Source of the DNA: Anaerostipes sp. 992a | GTDB taxonomy: Bacteria > Bacillota > Clostridia > Lachnospirales > Lachnospiraceae | NCBI RefSeq assembly: GCF_001940245.1 | Contig: NZ_MJIG01000003.1 | Span: 124,001-188,000 of the forward strand | Direction: 5' to 3' | DNA: 64,000 bases | Shown: piece after piece, positions 52,781 to 60,292 of the stretch | How the letters are laid out: every line of letters starts with the position of its first letter | Position numbering within the stretch: position 1 is the stretch's first letter | Made by a program: the position numbers and the translations under genes | The notes under the pieces: generated by a model | What the model saw: only the letters and a program-made list of their open reading frames with translations | Told to the model about the DNA's origin: nothing | The model's database searches: none

Positions 52781-54622
52781 ATGAAAGAAATGGAATTATT
52801 TAGACAAAGATTTGAAAAAAGAAAAGAAGAGTTGGAATGGCTGTATATGGAGCTTTATGGAACGAAAGGATTGTTTCAGGAGTTATGTCAGCAGCTGGAA
52901 GATTTTTATAAGGACAGAAAAAAGGAATTAAAGACCATAGACAAATATCGGGAAGAACATCTAGATTGGTACAAAAGCAATGACATGCTTGGCATGATGT
53001 TTTACATAGATAATTTTGCAGGTGATATGAATGGCGTAAAAAAGAAGTTGGATTACATTGAAGAAAGCAACGTTAATTATATTCATCTTATGCCATTTTT
53101 AGATACGGTAGAGGGGCGTTCCGATGGAGGATATGCGGTAGCAGATTTTCGAAAGGTCAAGCCTGAGCTGGGCACCATGGAAGACCTTGAGAAATTGACA
53201 GAAGCCTGTCATAAAAAGCAGATCAATGTGTGTATGGATTTTGTTATGAACCACACTTCAGAGGATCATATATGGGCCCAAAAAGCAAGACAGGGTGAAA
53301 AAGAATACATGGATCGGTATTTTTTCTATCCAGATGATACAATTCCCCGACAGTTTGAACAAACAGTTCCACAGGTCTTTCCAACAACAGCTCCCGGTAA
53401 TTTTACATGGCTTCCAGATGCTAAACAGTTTGTAATGACAACGTTTTATCCATATCAATGGGATTTAAATTATGGAAATCCAGTCGTTTTCAATGAAATG
53501 ATGTATAACTTCCTGTTTCTGGCTAATAAGGGAATGGATATTATACGAATCGATGCAGTGCCCTATATCTGGAAAGAGTTAAATACAACCTGCCGCAATC
53601 TAAAGCAGGTGCATACTATTGTCCGTATGATGAGAATTATCAGTGAGATTGTCTGCCCAGGTGTTCTTTTGTTAGGAGAGGTTGTAATGGAACCGGAGAA
53701 GGTAGCACCTTATTTTGGAACGGTGGAAAAACCAGAATGCCACATGTTATATAATGTGACTACTATGGCAACAACGTGGCATACGGTAGCAACGAGAAAT
53801 GTACGCTTATTAAAAAAACAATTAGACATTGTCAATGCTCTTCCAAAAGACTATGTATTCCTGAATTATCTTCGTTGTCATGATGATATTGGATGGGGAT
53901 TAGATTATGCAACGCTTGGCGAAGAGGGAATTGGGGAGGTTTCTCATAAGTATTATTTAAATGATTATTTTCAGGGGTATCGTGGCGCAAGCAACAGTCG
54001 TGGTGAATTATATAATTTTGATCCGATCAGCGGAGATGGACGTTTCTGCGGAACGACTGCATCCATGTGCGGTATTGAAAAAGCAGGATTTGAAAAAGAT
54101 CCGGAAGCTATGAAAAAAGCAATTCAATTGGATCTGACTTTACATGCCTATATGTTTATGCAGTCTGGAATTCCTATCATTTATAGTGGAGATGAAATTG
54201 GACAGGTAAATGACTGGACGTATAAAGAGGACCCTCATAAAGCAGAAGATTCCCGTTATATCCACCGAGGAAAGATGAATTGGGAAAAAGCAGAGTTAAA
54301 AGAGGAGATTACTACTGTTGAAGGACAGATTTTCCAAGGCTTAAAACAATTAGAAGAAATCAGGAAAACAGAAAAGGCTTTTGTATCGAATGCAGATGCA
54401 TGGACCATAGAAACATGGGAACCTGCAGTATTATGTATCGGAAGATATTATGAAGGAGAGAAAATAATCGGAATTTTCAATTTCAGTGAATATGATAAGA
54501 CTGCATGGATTAATGAAACAGATGGGGATTATATCGATCTGATGACAGGAAAGGTGAGAAAAGCATCCGGCGTAGATATTCCAGCATATAGTTTTTATTA
54601 TCTTAAAAAAAAGAAAGCTTAG
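52781..54622 (+). CDS. GH13 amylosucrase-family glycosidase
   Basis: The 613-residue cytoplasmic enzyme matches the amylosucrase/sucrose-hydrolase branch of GH13. There is a helical N-terminal domain (about 1-75), then the barrel with MDFVMNHTSEDHIWA near 151-165. The nucleophile Asp is in IIRIDAVPYIWKEL near 257, the acid/base Glu in LLLGEVVMEP near 300 and the third acid in CHDDIGWG near 366. A B-domain lies between. TTGGAGGAA precedes the ATG. After the alpha-galactosidase removes galactose from raffinose, sucrose remains, which this enzyme would hydrolyse or transglucosylate. Which activity dominates cannot be read from sequence. Confidence 0.85.
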   Translation: MKEMELFRQRFEKRKEELEWLYMELYGTKGLFQELCQQLEDFYKDRKKELKTIDKYREEHLDWYKSNDMLGMMFYIDNFAGDMNGVKKKLDYIEESNVNYIHLMPFLDTVEGRSDGGYAVADFRKVKPELGTMEDLEKLTEACHKKQINVCMDFVMNHTSEDHIWAQKARQGEKEYMDRYFFYPDDTIPRQFEQTVPQVFPTTAPGNFTWLPDAKQFVMTTFYPYQWDLNYGNPVVFNEMMYNFLFLANKGMDIIRIDAVPYIWKELNTTCRNLKQVHTIVRMMRIISEIVCPGVLLLGEVVMEPEKVAPYFGTVEKPECHMLYNVTTMATTWHTVATRNVRLLKKQLDIVNALPKDYVFLNYLRCHDDIGWGLDYATLGEEGIGEVSHKYYLNDYFQGYRGASNSRGELYNFDPISGDGRFCGTTASMCGIEKAGFEKDPEAMKKAIQLDLTLHAYMFMQSGIPIIYSGDEIGQVNDWTYKEDPHKAEDSRYIHRGKMNWEKAELKEEITTVEGQIFQGLKQLEEIRKTEKAFVSNADAWTIETWEPAVLCIGRYYEGEKIIGIFNFSEYDKTAWINETDGDYIDLMTGKVRKASGVDIPAYSFYYLKKKKA

Positions 54623-54685
54623 GGGAATTGTGACTACAAGGAAAGATGCACTCCGTATTATGCCAATGAAATAAGAGGTAGAAAG

Positions 54686-56605
54686 ATGGTTGTAAAGGAA
54701 TATGAGAAGGCCAGAAAGCTGGGATTAAAGGAAGTACGAAAGCATACAAATTGTGGGAAATATCCATATTTGCCTGTGCTGGATGATTTGTTGGAGCATG
54801 TAGATATTATAAAAGAACAGAATCTGGGATTAGTAGAGATTCCATTGAATCAGATTATGGGTACCAAAAGTCGTGGAAGGACTAATGCATTTTCCAGTAA
54901 TTTTATGCCTGTTTTAGAAAACGATACAGAGTTTGCTATTAAATGGATGAATCTCTACCAGTCTCATCTAAATGAAGGAATTCGTGATCCAATACAGGCT
55001 TACGAATTTATGAACTGCTTTTATATTCGGGAAGGTAACAAACGAGTGAGTGTCATGAAATACTTTCATGCAGACAGCATACTTGGGAACGTGATCCGTC
55101 TGGTGCCGAAGAAGGATGGAACAAAGCAGTCAGAAATTTATTACGAATTTCTGGAGTTTTATCGGCTGACGAATATTAATTATGTTAATTTCTCAGAACT
55201 GGGCTGTTATCAGGTGCTGTTAAAGCATGTGGATTCCAGCATGGATATATGGACTCTGGAAAAGCGAAAAGATTTTAAAGCTTGCTTTGATCGTTTTTCC
55301 ATTATTTTCGAGGAACAGAAGCTAAACCGCTATTCTCTTACAAATGCAGATGCTTTTTTGATTTACCTAGATTATTACGGATATGAGAATATATTGACAA
55401 AGACGCAAAAGGAGCTTAAGAATGAGATTTTAAAGCTTCAGGAAGATTTCGATTGTTTTCCAGATCATCGGAAGGTGAATCTGAAAATGAATGCAGATAG
55501 TTTTAAATCGGGTGGTGTTATACGAAATAATCTGAAATTATCTATAGCGAAGCTTAAAATTGCATTTCTTTATGAAAAAACACCACAGACATCCAAGTGG
55601 ACATATAGCCATGATTTGGGAAGACAGGCGATTTCACAGGAATATGGAAGCAGGGTGGAAACCTATCCATATTACAATATACAGACATCGTTCGATGGCA
55701 TTAATGCAATGGAAGAGGCAATTCATAAGGGGTGTACGTTGATTTTTACGACGACGCCACGAATGTTGAATGCATGCATGTCTATTTCTGTAAAATATCC
55801 CAATATAAAGATACTAAATTGTTCGCTGAATACTTGTTACGGACATATTAAGACTTATTATGGAAGGCTCTATGAGGCAAAATTTCTTCTGGGTATCATA
55901 GCAGGAATTATTGATCATTCTGGAAGAATTGGTTATTTGGCTGATTACCCTATTTATGGTTCGATTGCTAACATTAATGCATTTGCTTTAGGAGTTCAGA
56001 TGGTAAATCCAGAAGCGAAGGTTTACCTTCACTGGTTTACAGAAAAAGAGAAGAATGCGGAAATGGAATTAAAGGCAGATCAGATTTCAGTGGTTTCAGG
56101 ATATGACAGCATGATTCCCAACAGCGACCATATAAGATTTGGACTTTATGATTTCCATCATCAGGAAGAGAGTCCAGTTGCGCTGACCTTATGGAATTGG
56201 CAGATTTTCTACTCTAAAGTAATCCAGTCGATTCTGAATAATACATGGAAAAAAGAAAAATTGAAACCAGGTGAAGCAATTAATTATTGGTGGGGGATGA
56301 ATGCAGGTGTTATTGATATTTTGTTATCCAGTAGATTACCATATGGAATCCGTCATTTGGTAGAAAGTCTGAAAGGATCAATACAAAATCGAATCTTGTA
56401 TCCTTTTTCTGGAGAAATTTATGCACAGGATCATATTTTGAAAAACAGGGATGGAAATAAAATGACCGCTCAGGACATTATGACAATGGATTGGCTGGCA
56501 GACAATGTTGTAGGAAACATCCCATTGAAAAAGGAATTAACAGGGGAAGCAAAGATTCTTCTAGAGGTGCAGGGGATTCGAAAGGAAGACAGGAGTCGAT
56601 TATGA
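54686..56605 (+). CDS. ParB-like region fused to a BMP-type ligand-binding domain
   Basis: The 639-residue protein has no signal peptide or membrane segment. Residues about 45-150 resemble ParB/Srx-type sequences: LVEIPLNQIMGTKSRGRTNAF, then FYIREGNKRVSVMKYF, the GxKR-type box. A helical linker follows. Residues about 290-560 resemble the BMP (PnrA-like nucleoside-binding) domain: KIAFLYEKTPQTSKWTYSHD, FTTTPRMLNACMSISVKYP and GRIGYLADYPIYGSIANINA. BMP domains are normally exported lipoproteins, so a cytoplasmic fusion is unusual. AGAGGTAG precedes the ATG. The stop overlaps the start of the phosphoesterase gene (ATGA). A ligand-responsive regulator is the inference; function not known. Confidence 0.75.
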   Translation: MVVKEYEKARKLGLKEVRKHTNCGKYPYLPVLDDLLEHVDIIKEQNLGLVEIPLNQIMGTKSRGRTNAFSSNFMPVLENDTEFAIKWMNLYQSHLNEGIRDPIQAYEFMNCFYIREGNKRVSVMKYFHADSILGNVIRLVPKKDGTKQSEIYYEFLEFYRLTNINYVNFSELGCYQVLLKHVDSSMDIWTLEKRKDFKACFDRFSIIFEEQKLNRYSLTNADAFLIYLDYYGYENILTKTQKELKNEILKLQEDFDCFPDHRKVNLKMNADSFKSGGVIRNNLKLSIAKLKIAFLYEKTPQTSKWTYSHDLGRQAISQEYGSRVETYPYYNIQTSFDGINAMEEAIHKGCTLIFTTTPRMLNACMSISVKYPNIKILNCSLNTCYGHIKTYYGRLYEAKFLLGIIAGIIDHSGRIGYLADYPIYGSIANINAFALGVQMVNPEAKVYLHWFTEKEKNAEMELKADQISVVSGYDSMIPNSDHIRFGLYDFHHQEESPVALTLWNWQIFYSKVIQSILNNTWKKEKLKPGEAINYWWGMNAGVIDILLSSRLPYGIRHLVESLKGSIQNRILYPFSGEIYAQDHILKNRDGNKMTAQDIMTMDWLADNVVGNIPLKKELTGEAKILLEVQGIRKEDRSRL

Positions 56606-57213
56606 AGATATTAGTAGTTGCAGATGTGGAATCGAAAGCTTTGTGGGAATTTTATGAGCAAAATCGACATACTTCTCCTGATCTGATCTTATCTTGTGGA
56701 GATTTGGACGCGGATTACCTATCGTTTCTGACGACCATGTATCATTGTGATGTGTTGTATGTTCATGGAAATCATGACAATGATTACGAAAAAAATCCAC
56801 CAGAAGGATGCATCTGTATAGATGATGATCTGATCAATTATAATGGAATTCGGATTCTTGGACTGGGAGGATCTATGAAATATAATTTAGGTCGTTATCA
56901 ATATTCAGAAAAACAAATGAGGAGAAGGTATTGGCGTCTTTGGACAAAGATTCAGAGATATCGTGGATTTGATATTCTCTTGACTCATGCACCAGCTAAG
57001 GGATTGCACGATGGAAAAGATATGCCTCATCGAGGATTTCAATGCTTTTTAGATATGATTGAGCGATATAAACCAAGATATTTTGTTCATGGTCATGTAC
57101 ATATGAATTATGGGTATGGCATGGTGAGAAAAGATCATTATCGGCAGACAATCGTAGTAAATGCATATGAGAAATATAGTATTGAATATGAGAAATCGCT
57201 AGATAAATCTTGA
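56602..57213 (+). CDS. Metallophosphoesterase, YfcE/MJ0936-like
   Basis: The 203-residue calcineurin-like phosphoesterase has GDLDADY near 32, GNHDND near 56-61, LTHAPAKG near 130-137 and HGHVHMNYG near 165-173. The first metal motif, normally DxH, reads D-V-E (VVADVESK near 9-11), so one His ligand is replaced by Glu. A longer frame lies within the upstream gene, but AGGAG 6 nt before ATG 56602 and the ATGA overlap with the BMP-fusion stop fix the start and imply coupled translation. Substrate unknown. Confidence 0.85.
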   Translation: MKILVVADVESKALWEFYEQNRHTSPDLILSCGDLDADYLSFLTTMYHCDVLYVHGNHDNDYEKNPPEGCICIDDDLINYNGIRILGLGGSMKYNLGRYQYSEKQMRRRYWRLWTKIQRYRGFDILLTHAPAKGLHDGKDMPHRGFQCFLDMIERYKPRYFVHGHVHMNYGYGMVRKDHYRQTIVVNAYEKYSIEYEKSLDKS

Positions 57214-57242
57214 AAAAAGAAGTTTAATGGTATTGTTATAAA

Positions 57243-57291
57243 AACCAAAGGAAACAGTTGTTATGAAAACAGCAGCTGTTTCTTTTTGGTT
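57243..57291 (+). terminator. Terminator after the phosphoesterase gene
   Basis: AACCAAA-G-GAAACAG pairs with CTGTTTC-TT-TTTGGTT. The 25 nt at 57255-57279 recur with one change at 60074-60098. Confidence 0.82.
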
Positions 57292-57377
57292 GTTAGGCTT
57301 TAAGCCTGTTCCTCAAAGTTTCGTTTCTCAGGCAGAGAAACGAAACTTTGAGGAACAAAGAAACCATCGGCTCAGCC
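57292..57377 (+). repeat. Solitary left end of the IS200-type element
   Basis: It aligns with the first 86 bp of the intact copy at 28893, from GTTAGGCTTTAAGCCTG to GGCTCAGCC, without a transposase gene. Here the inner hairpin is perfect: arms 57308-57329 and 57335-57356 (22 bp) around AGGCA. In the intact copy the 5' arm has several mismatches. It lies just after a terminator T-tract. Confidence 0.85.
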
Positions 57378-57464
57378 CAACATCATAAACTTAAGAGAAG
57401 AATTAGTGAGAATGAAAACGAATTTTCTCGTAAAAGGATTGATTTTTTCTTTAAAAGAATATAT

Positions 57465-57476
57465 TATAATGTTATA
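57465..57476. promoter_or_regulatory. Operator-like motif before the GntR gene
   Basis: TATAATGTTATA, a 5-bp inverted repeat around TG, overlaps the likely -10 (TATTAT 57462 or TATAAT 57465, with TTGATT at 57439 as -35). The same motif in the opposite orientation lies at 58297-58308. Confidence 0.55.
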
Positions 57477-57506
57477 ACAATGAAAGAGATAAAAACGAGG
57501 TGAAAG

Positions 57507-58244
57507 ATGAAAAAATTAGATGATTCTAAGGGTGCACCTCCATTGTATTTACAAATTAGTAATATTTTAAGAGAAAAGATTATTAAACAAGAATATGAAT
57601 ATGGGGATCATATTCCAAGCGAAAAGGAAATACAAGAGTTATATGGCGTTAGTCGTATTACTGCAAGGCAGGCTATTCAGGAACTTGAACAAGATGATAT
57701 GGTGAAACGCGCCAGGGGGAAAGGAACGATTGTCACTTTTCAGCCATGCATTGACGAATATTTGAATACAATTCGAAGTTTTACAGATGAGATGAAAGAA
57801 CGAAATCTGGAACCAGGATCAAAAGATGTAAAGATTTCTTTAAAAAAAGCAAATGCTTTTTTGGCAAAAATATTTTCGGTGGAAGAAGGAAGTTTCTTAT
57901 ATTTTCTTGAAAGAGTTCGAACAGGAGATGGTAAAGAAATCGTGTATTTTCAATCCTATTTCACATTAGACACAAATCTCCCGTTGAATGGAGAAGAAAA
58001 AATTGAAAGTGCATATGCAATTTTAAGAGAAAGAGGAATTGTTCCAGTTCATGTTGATGAACAATTTGATTGTTTAATGCCGTCATTAAATGTGCAAAAA
58101 AAATTAGGAATGACAAAAGGAATTCCTGTTTTAAGAAGACGGCGTGTATCATATAATGATATGGGAAAGGCGATAGAATATACAACAGGTTATTATCGAG
58201 GAGATCGTTATACGTACCATGTAGTGATGGAATTAAAAAAATAA
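57507..58244 (+). CDS. GntR-family regulator with UTRA domain
   Basis: The 245-residue protein has an N-terminal winged helix (PLYLQISNILREKIIKQEYEYGDHIPSEKEIQELYGVSRITARQAIQELEQ, about 10-60) and a C-terminal UTRA ligand-binding domain (LYFLERVRTGDGKEIVYFQSYF near 131). This places it in the HutC/MngR group, which usually senses sugar phosphates. It precedes a phosphomannose-isomerase-like gene, and the two share an operator-like motif, so it probably represses both and responds to a hexose phosphate. Confidence 0.9.
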   Translation: MKKLDDSKGAPPLYLQISNILREKIIKQEYEYGDHIPSEKEIQELYGVSRITARQAIQELEQDDMVKRARGKGTIVTFQPCIDEYLNTIRSFTDEMKERNLEPGSKDVKISLKKANAFLAKIFSVEEGSFLYFLERVRTGDGKEIVYFQSYFTLDTNLPLNGEEKIESAYAILRERGIVPVHVDEQFDCLMPSLNVQKKLGMTKGIPVLRRRRVSYNDMGKAIEYTTGYYRGDRYTYHVVMELKK

Positions 58245-58255
58245 TAGCAAAGAGG

Positions 58256-58281
58256 AAAAGATTGTTGAAACAATCTTTTTC
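58256..58281 (+). terminator. Hairpin between the GntR and isomerase-like genes
   Basis: An 11-bp perfect stem (AAAAGATTGTT at 58256-58266 with AACAATCTTTT at 58269-58279) whose 3' arm is T-rich. It may separate the two transcripts. Confidence 0.6.
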
Positions 58282-58296
58282 AATAATACTAAATGA

Positions 58297-58308
58297 TATA
58301 ACATTATA
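58297..58308. promoter_or_regulatory. Operator-like motif before the isomerase-like gene
   Basis: TATAACATTATA is the exact reverse complement of the motif at 57465-57476 and lies about 20 nt before the start codon, just ahead of the ribosome site. Confidence 0.55.
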
Positions 58309-58328
58309 ATGATAGGAGGTATGACACT

Positions 58329-60059
58329 ATGGCAAAGTATGATAGATATCCTGAGACTAAAATTGAAAATTACCAAGGTGCATGGGCAGGATATGAGGCA
58401 ATTGTCACAGAATTAAGAAAACATATTGGAAAAGGAAAGAAAACAGTTGTTATTGAAAGCTATATAGGAATTGATAATAATGAAATTTGCAAAAATCTGA
58501 TTGAGTCGTTACAGCCAGAGAAGATTATTTTTGCAGATGATCTTGCATTTGATACAGAAAAAATCAATCAAATGGTAGAACGTGATCTGATTCCGGAAGA
58601 TAGAGTTTTTGGACTTCTGACACATTATGAAATAAGAGATTTTTTTGATTCAAATGTACTGAAAAAGACAAAAGAGGAAATAGATCAGATTGAAGGATTA
58701 ACAGTTATTTATGGTACAGGTGCATCTCTAATTACAAAAGGCGACATATTGATTTATGCAGATCTTGCAAGATGGGAAGCACAGATTCGCTACCGTACTG
58801 GTGGAACTAACTGGAAGATTGAAAATTCAGAAGAAGATATTCTGAAAAAATATAAAAGAGGATATTTCTTTGAATGGAGAATCAGTGATAAGTTAAAGCA
58901 ACAATTACACTCATCCATTAATTATCTGCTAGATACTAATCGTAAAAATGATCCTGCAATGGTATCTGGAGAAGATTATCGCCATGGACTGGAGGTAGTT
59001 GTCTCCCAGCCATTTCGTGGGGTTCCATATTTTGATGCAAGTGTATGGGGCGGAACCTGGATGGAAGAAAAATTTGATTTAGAACATATCGATAAGAATT
59101 ATGGATGGGCTTTTGATGGTGTGCCAGAAGAAAACAGTTTATATTTAAAATATGGAGATGTGAGGATTGAGGTACCTTCGATCAATGTGGTACATCAGTA
59201 TCCAGATGAGTTATTAGGACCAAAAGTGCATAGTCGATTTGGAAAAGAATTTCCGATTCGATTTGATTATCTGGATACAATGAATGGAGGAAATTTAAGT
59301 CTTCAGGTACATCCTTTGACAGAATATATTCAGGAAAAATTCGGGATGCATTATACACAAGATGAAAGTTATTATATTTTAGATGCAGATGAGGGAGCAA
59401 CTGTTTACCTTGGAGTGAAAGAAAATATCAAGTTAGATGATATGGTAAATGATTTAAAAAAGGCACAAGATGGAGAATATATTTTTCCAGATGAAAAATA
59501 TATCAATTGCTTTCCAGCAAGAAAACATGATCATTTTCTGATTCCAGCAGGAACAGTACATTGTGGAGGGACTGGTGTCGTTGTATTAGAGATCAGCGCA
59601 ACTCCATACATCTTTACATTTAAACTTTGGGATTGGGGAAGAATAGGATTAGATGGAAAACCAAGACCGGTACATATTGAACATGGAAAAGAAAATATTC
59701 AGACAAATAGAGATACTAAGTGGGTACAGGAAAATTTAATTAACAATGTACAAATAGTAGATGAGCAGGAAGGACATAAAGAAGAAAGAACTGGTCTTCA
59801 TAAACTGGAATTTATTGAAACTAGGAGACATTGGTTTAATGAGCCCATTGTTTTATCTACTAAGGAAAGCGTGAACATGTTAAATTTGATTGATGGGGAA
59901 GAAGCTGTAGTAGAAAGTATAGATGGAAGTTTTACTCCATACGAAGTACACTATGGAGAAACCTTTATCATACCAGCACATATTGGTAGATATCGAATTG
60001 TACCAAAATCTCCTCAAGACAAGAAACTTGCAATTATGCAGGCTTATGTAAGAGCATAA
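58329..60059 (+). CDS. Type I phosphomannose isomerase-like protein with an extra N-terminal domain
   Basis: The 576-residue protein has a C-terminal half (about 215-576) matching class I mannose-6-phosphate isomerase. Zinc-site segments are SLQVHPL near 323-329, DESYYIL near 342-348 and HCGG near 411, with the active-site Arg likely in LWDWGRIGLDGKPRP near 435-450. The first 200 residues look like a nucleoside-kinase-type fold (KTVVIESYIGIDNNEICKNL, KIIFADD, EIRDFFD). There the normal P-loop Gly-Lys-Ser/Thr is absent. Typical ManA is 300-400 residues, so this is a fusion. AGGAGG precedes the ATG. Mannose-6-phosphate to fructose-6-phosphate conversion is likely; the role of the added domain is unknown. 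Confidence 0.8.
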   Translation: MAKYDRYPETKIENYQGAWAGYEAIVTELRKHIGKGKKTVVIESYIGIDNNEICKNLIESLQPEKIIFADDLAFDTEKINQMVERDLIPEDRVFGLLTHYEIRDFFDSNVLKKTKEEIDQIEGLTVIYGTGASLITKGDILIYADLARWEAQIRYRTGGTNWKIENSEEDILKKYKRGYFFEWRISDKLKQQLHSSINYLLDTNRKNDPAMVSGEDYRHGLEVVVSQPFRGVPYFDASVWGGTWMEEKFDLEHIDKNYGWAFDGVPEENSLYLKYGDVRIEVPSINVVHQYPDELLGPKVHSRFGKEFPIRFDYLDTMNGGNLSLQVHPLTEYIQEKFGMHYTQDESYYILDADEGATVYLGVKENIKLDDMVNDLKKAQDGEYIFPDEKYINCFPARKHDHFLIPAGTVHCGGTGVVVLEISATPYIFTFKLWDWGRIGLDGKPRPVHIEHGKENIQTNRDTKWVQENLINNVQIVDEQEGHKEERTGLHKLEFIETRRHWFNEPIVLSTKESVNMLNLIDGEEAVVESIDGSFTPYEVHYGETFIIPAHIGRYRIVPKSPQDKKLAIMQAYVRA

Positions 60060-60069
60060 AAATGAAAAG

Positions 60070-60110
60070 AAGGCAGTTGTTATGAAAATAGCAGCTGTCT
60101 TCTTTTTTCT
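60070..60110 (+). terminator. Terminator after the isomerase-like gene
   Basis: AGAAGGCAG pairs with CTGTCTTCT, followed by TTTTT. The loop and inner stem repeat those of 57255-57279 with one mismatch. Confidence 0.8.
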
Positions 60111-60227
60111 GACGGAGTTTCGAAACGGCATTTTTACGCCAAAACAGGGAGAGTATATGCCAAAGAATATTTCTTGCTTCCAATTGAAGAATCTTATACA
60201 ATATCAGTAAAAAGTAAAGATGATTAG
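60111..60227 (+). pseudogene. Possible C-terminal remnant of a lost gene
   Basis: A frame open from the terminator to TAG at 60225 reads TGRVYAKEYFLLPIEESYTI and then SVKSKDD, which looks protein-like, but it has no start codon with a ribosome site. It may be the tail of a deleted gene; chance is possible at this length. The following 65 bases hold only the ribosome site (GGAGGG) of the amidohydrolase gene. Confidence 0.3.
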
Positions 60228-60292
60228 AAATACGCCAGATTCAACATTCAATCCATGAAGATGACGGATCGTGGCTATCATGGAGGGCTTTT

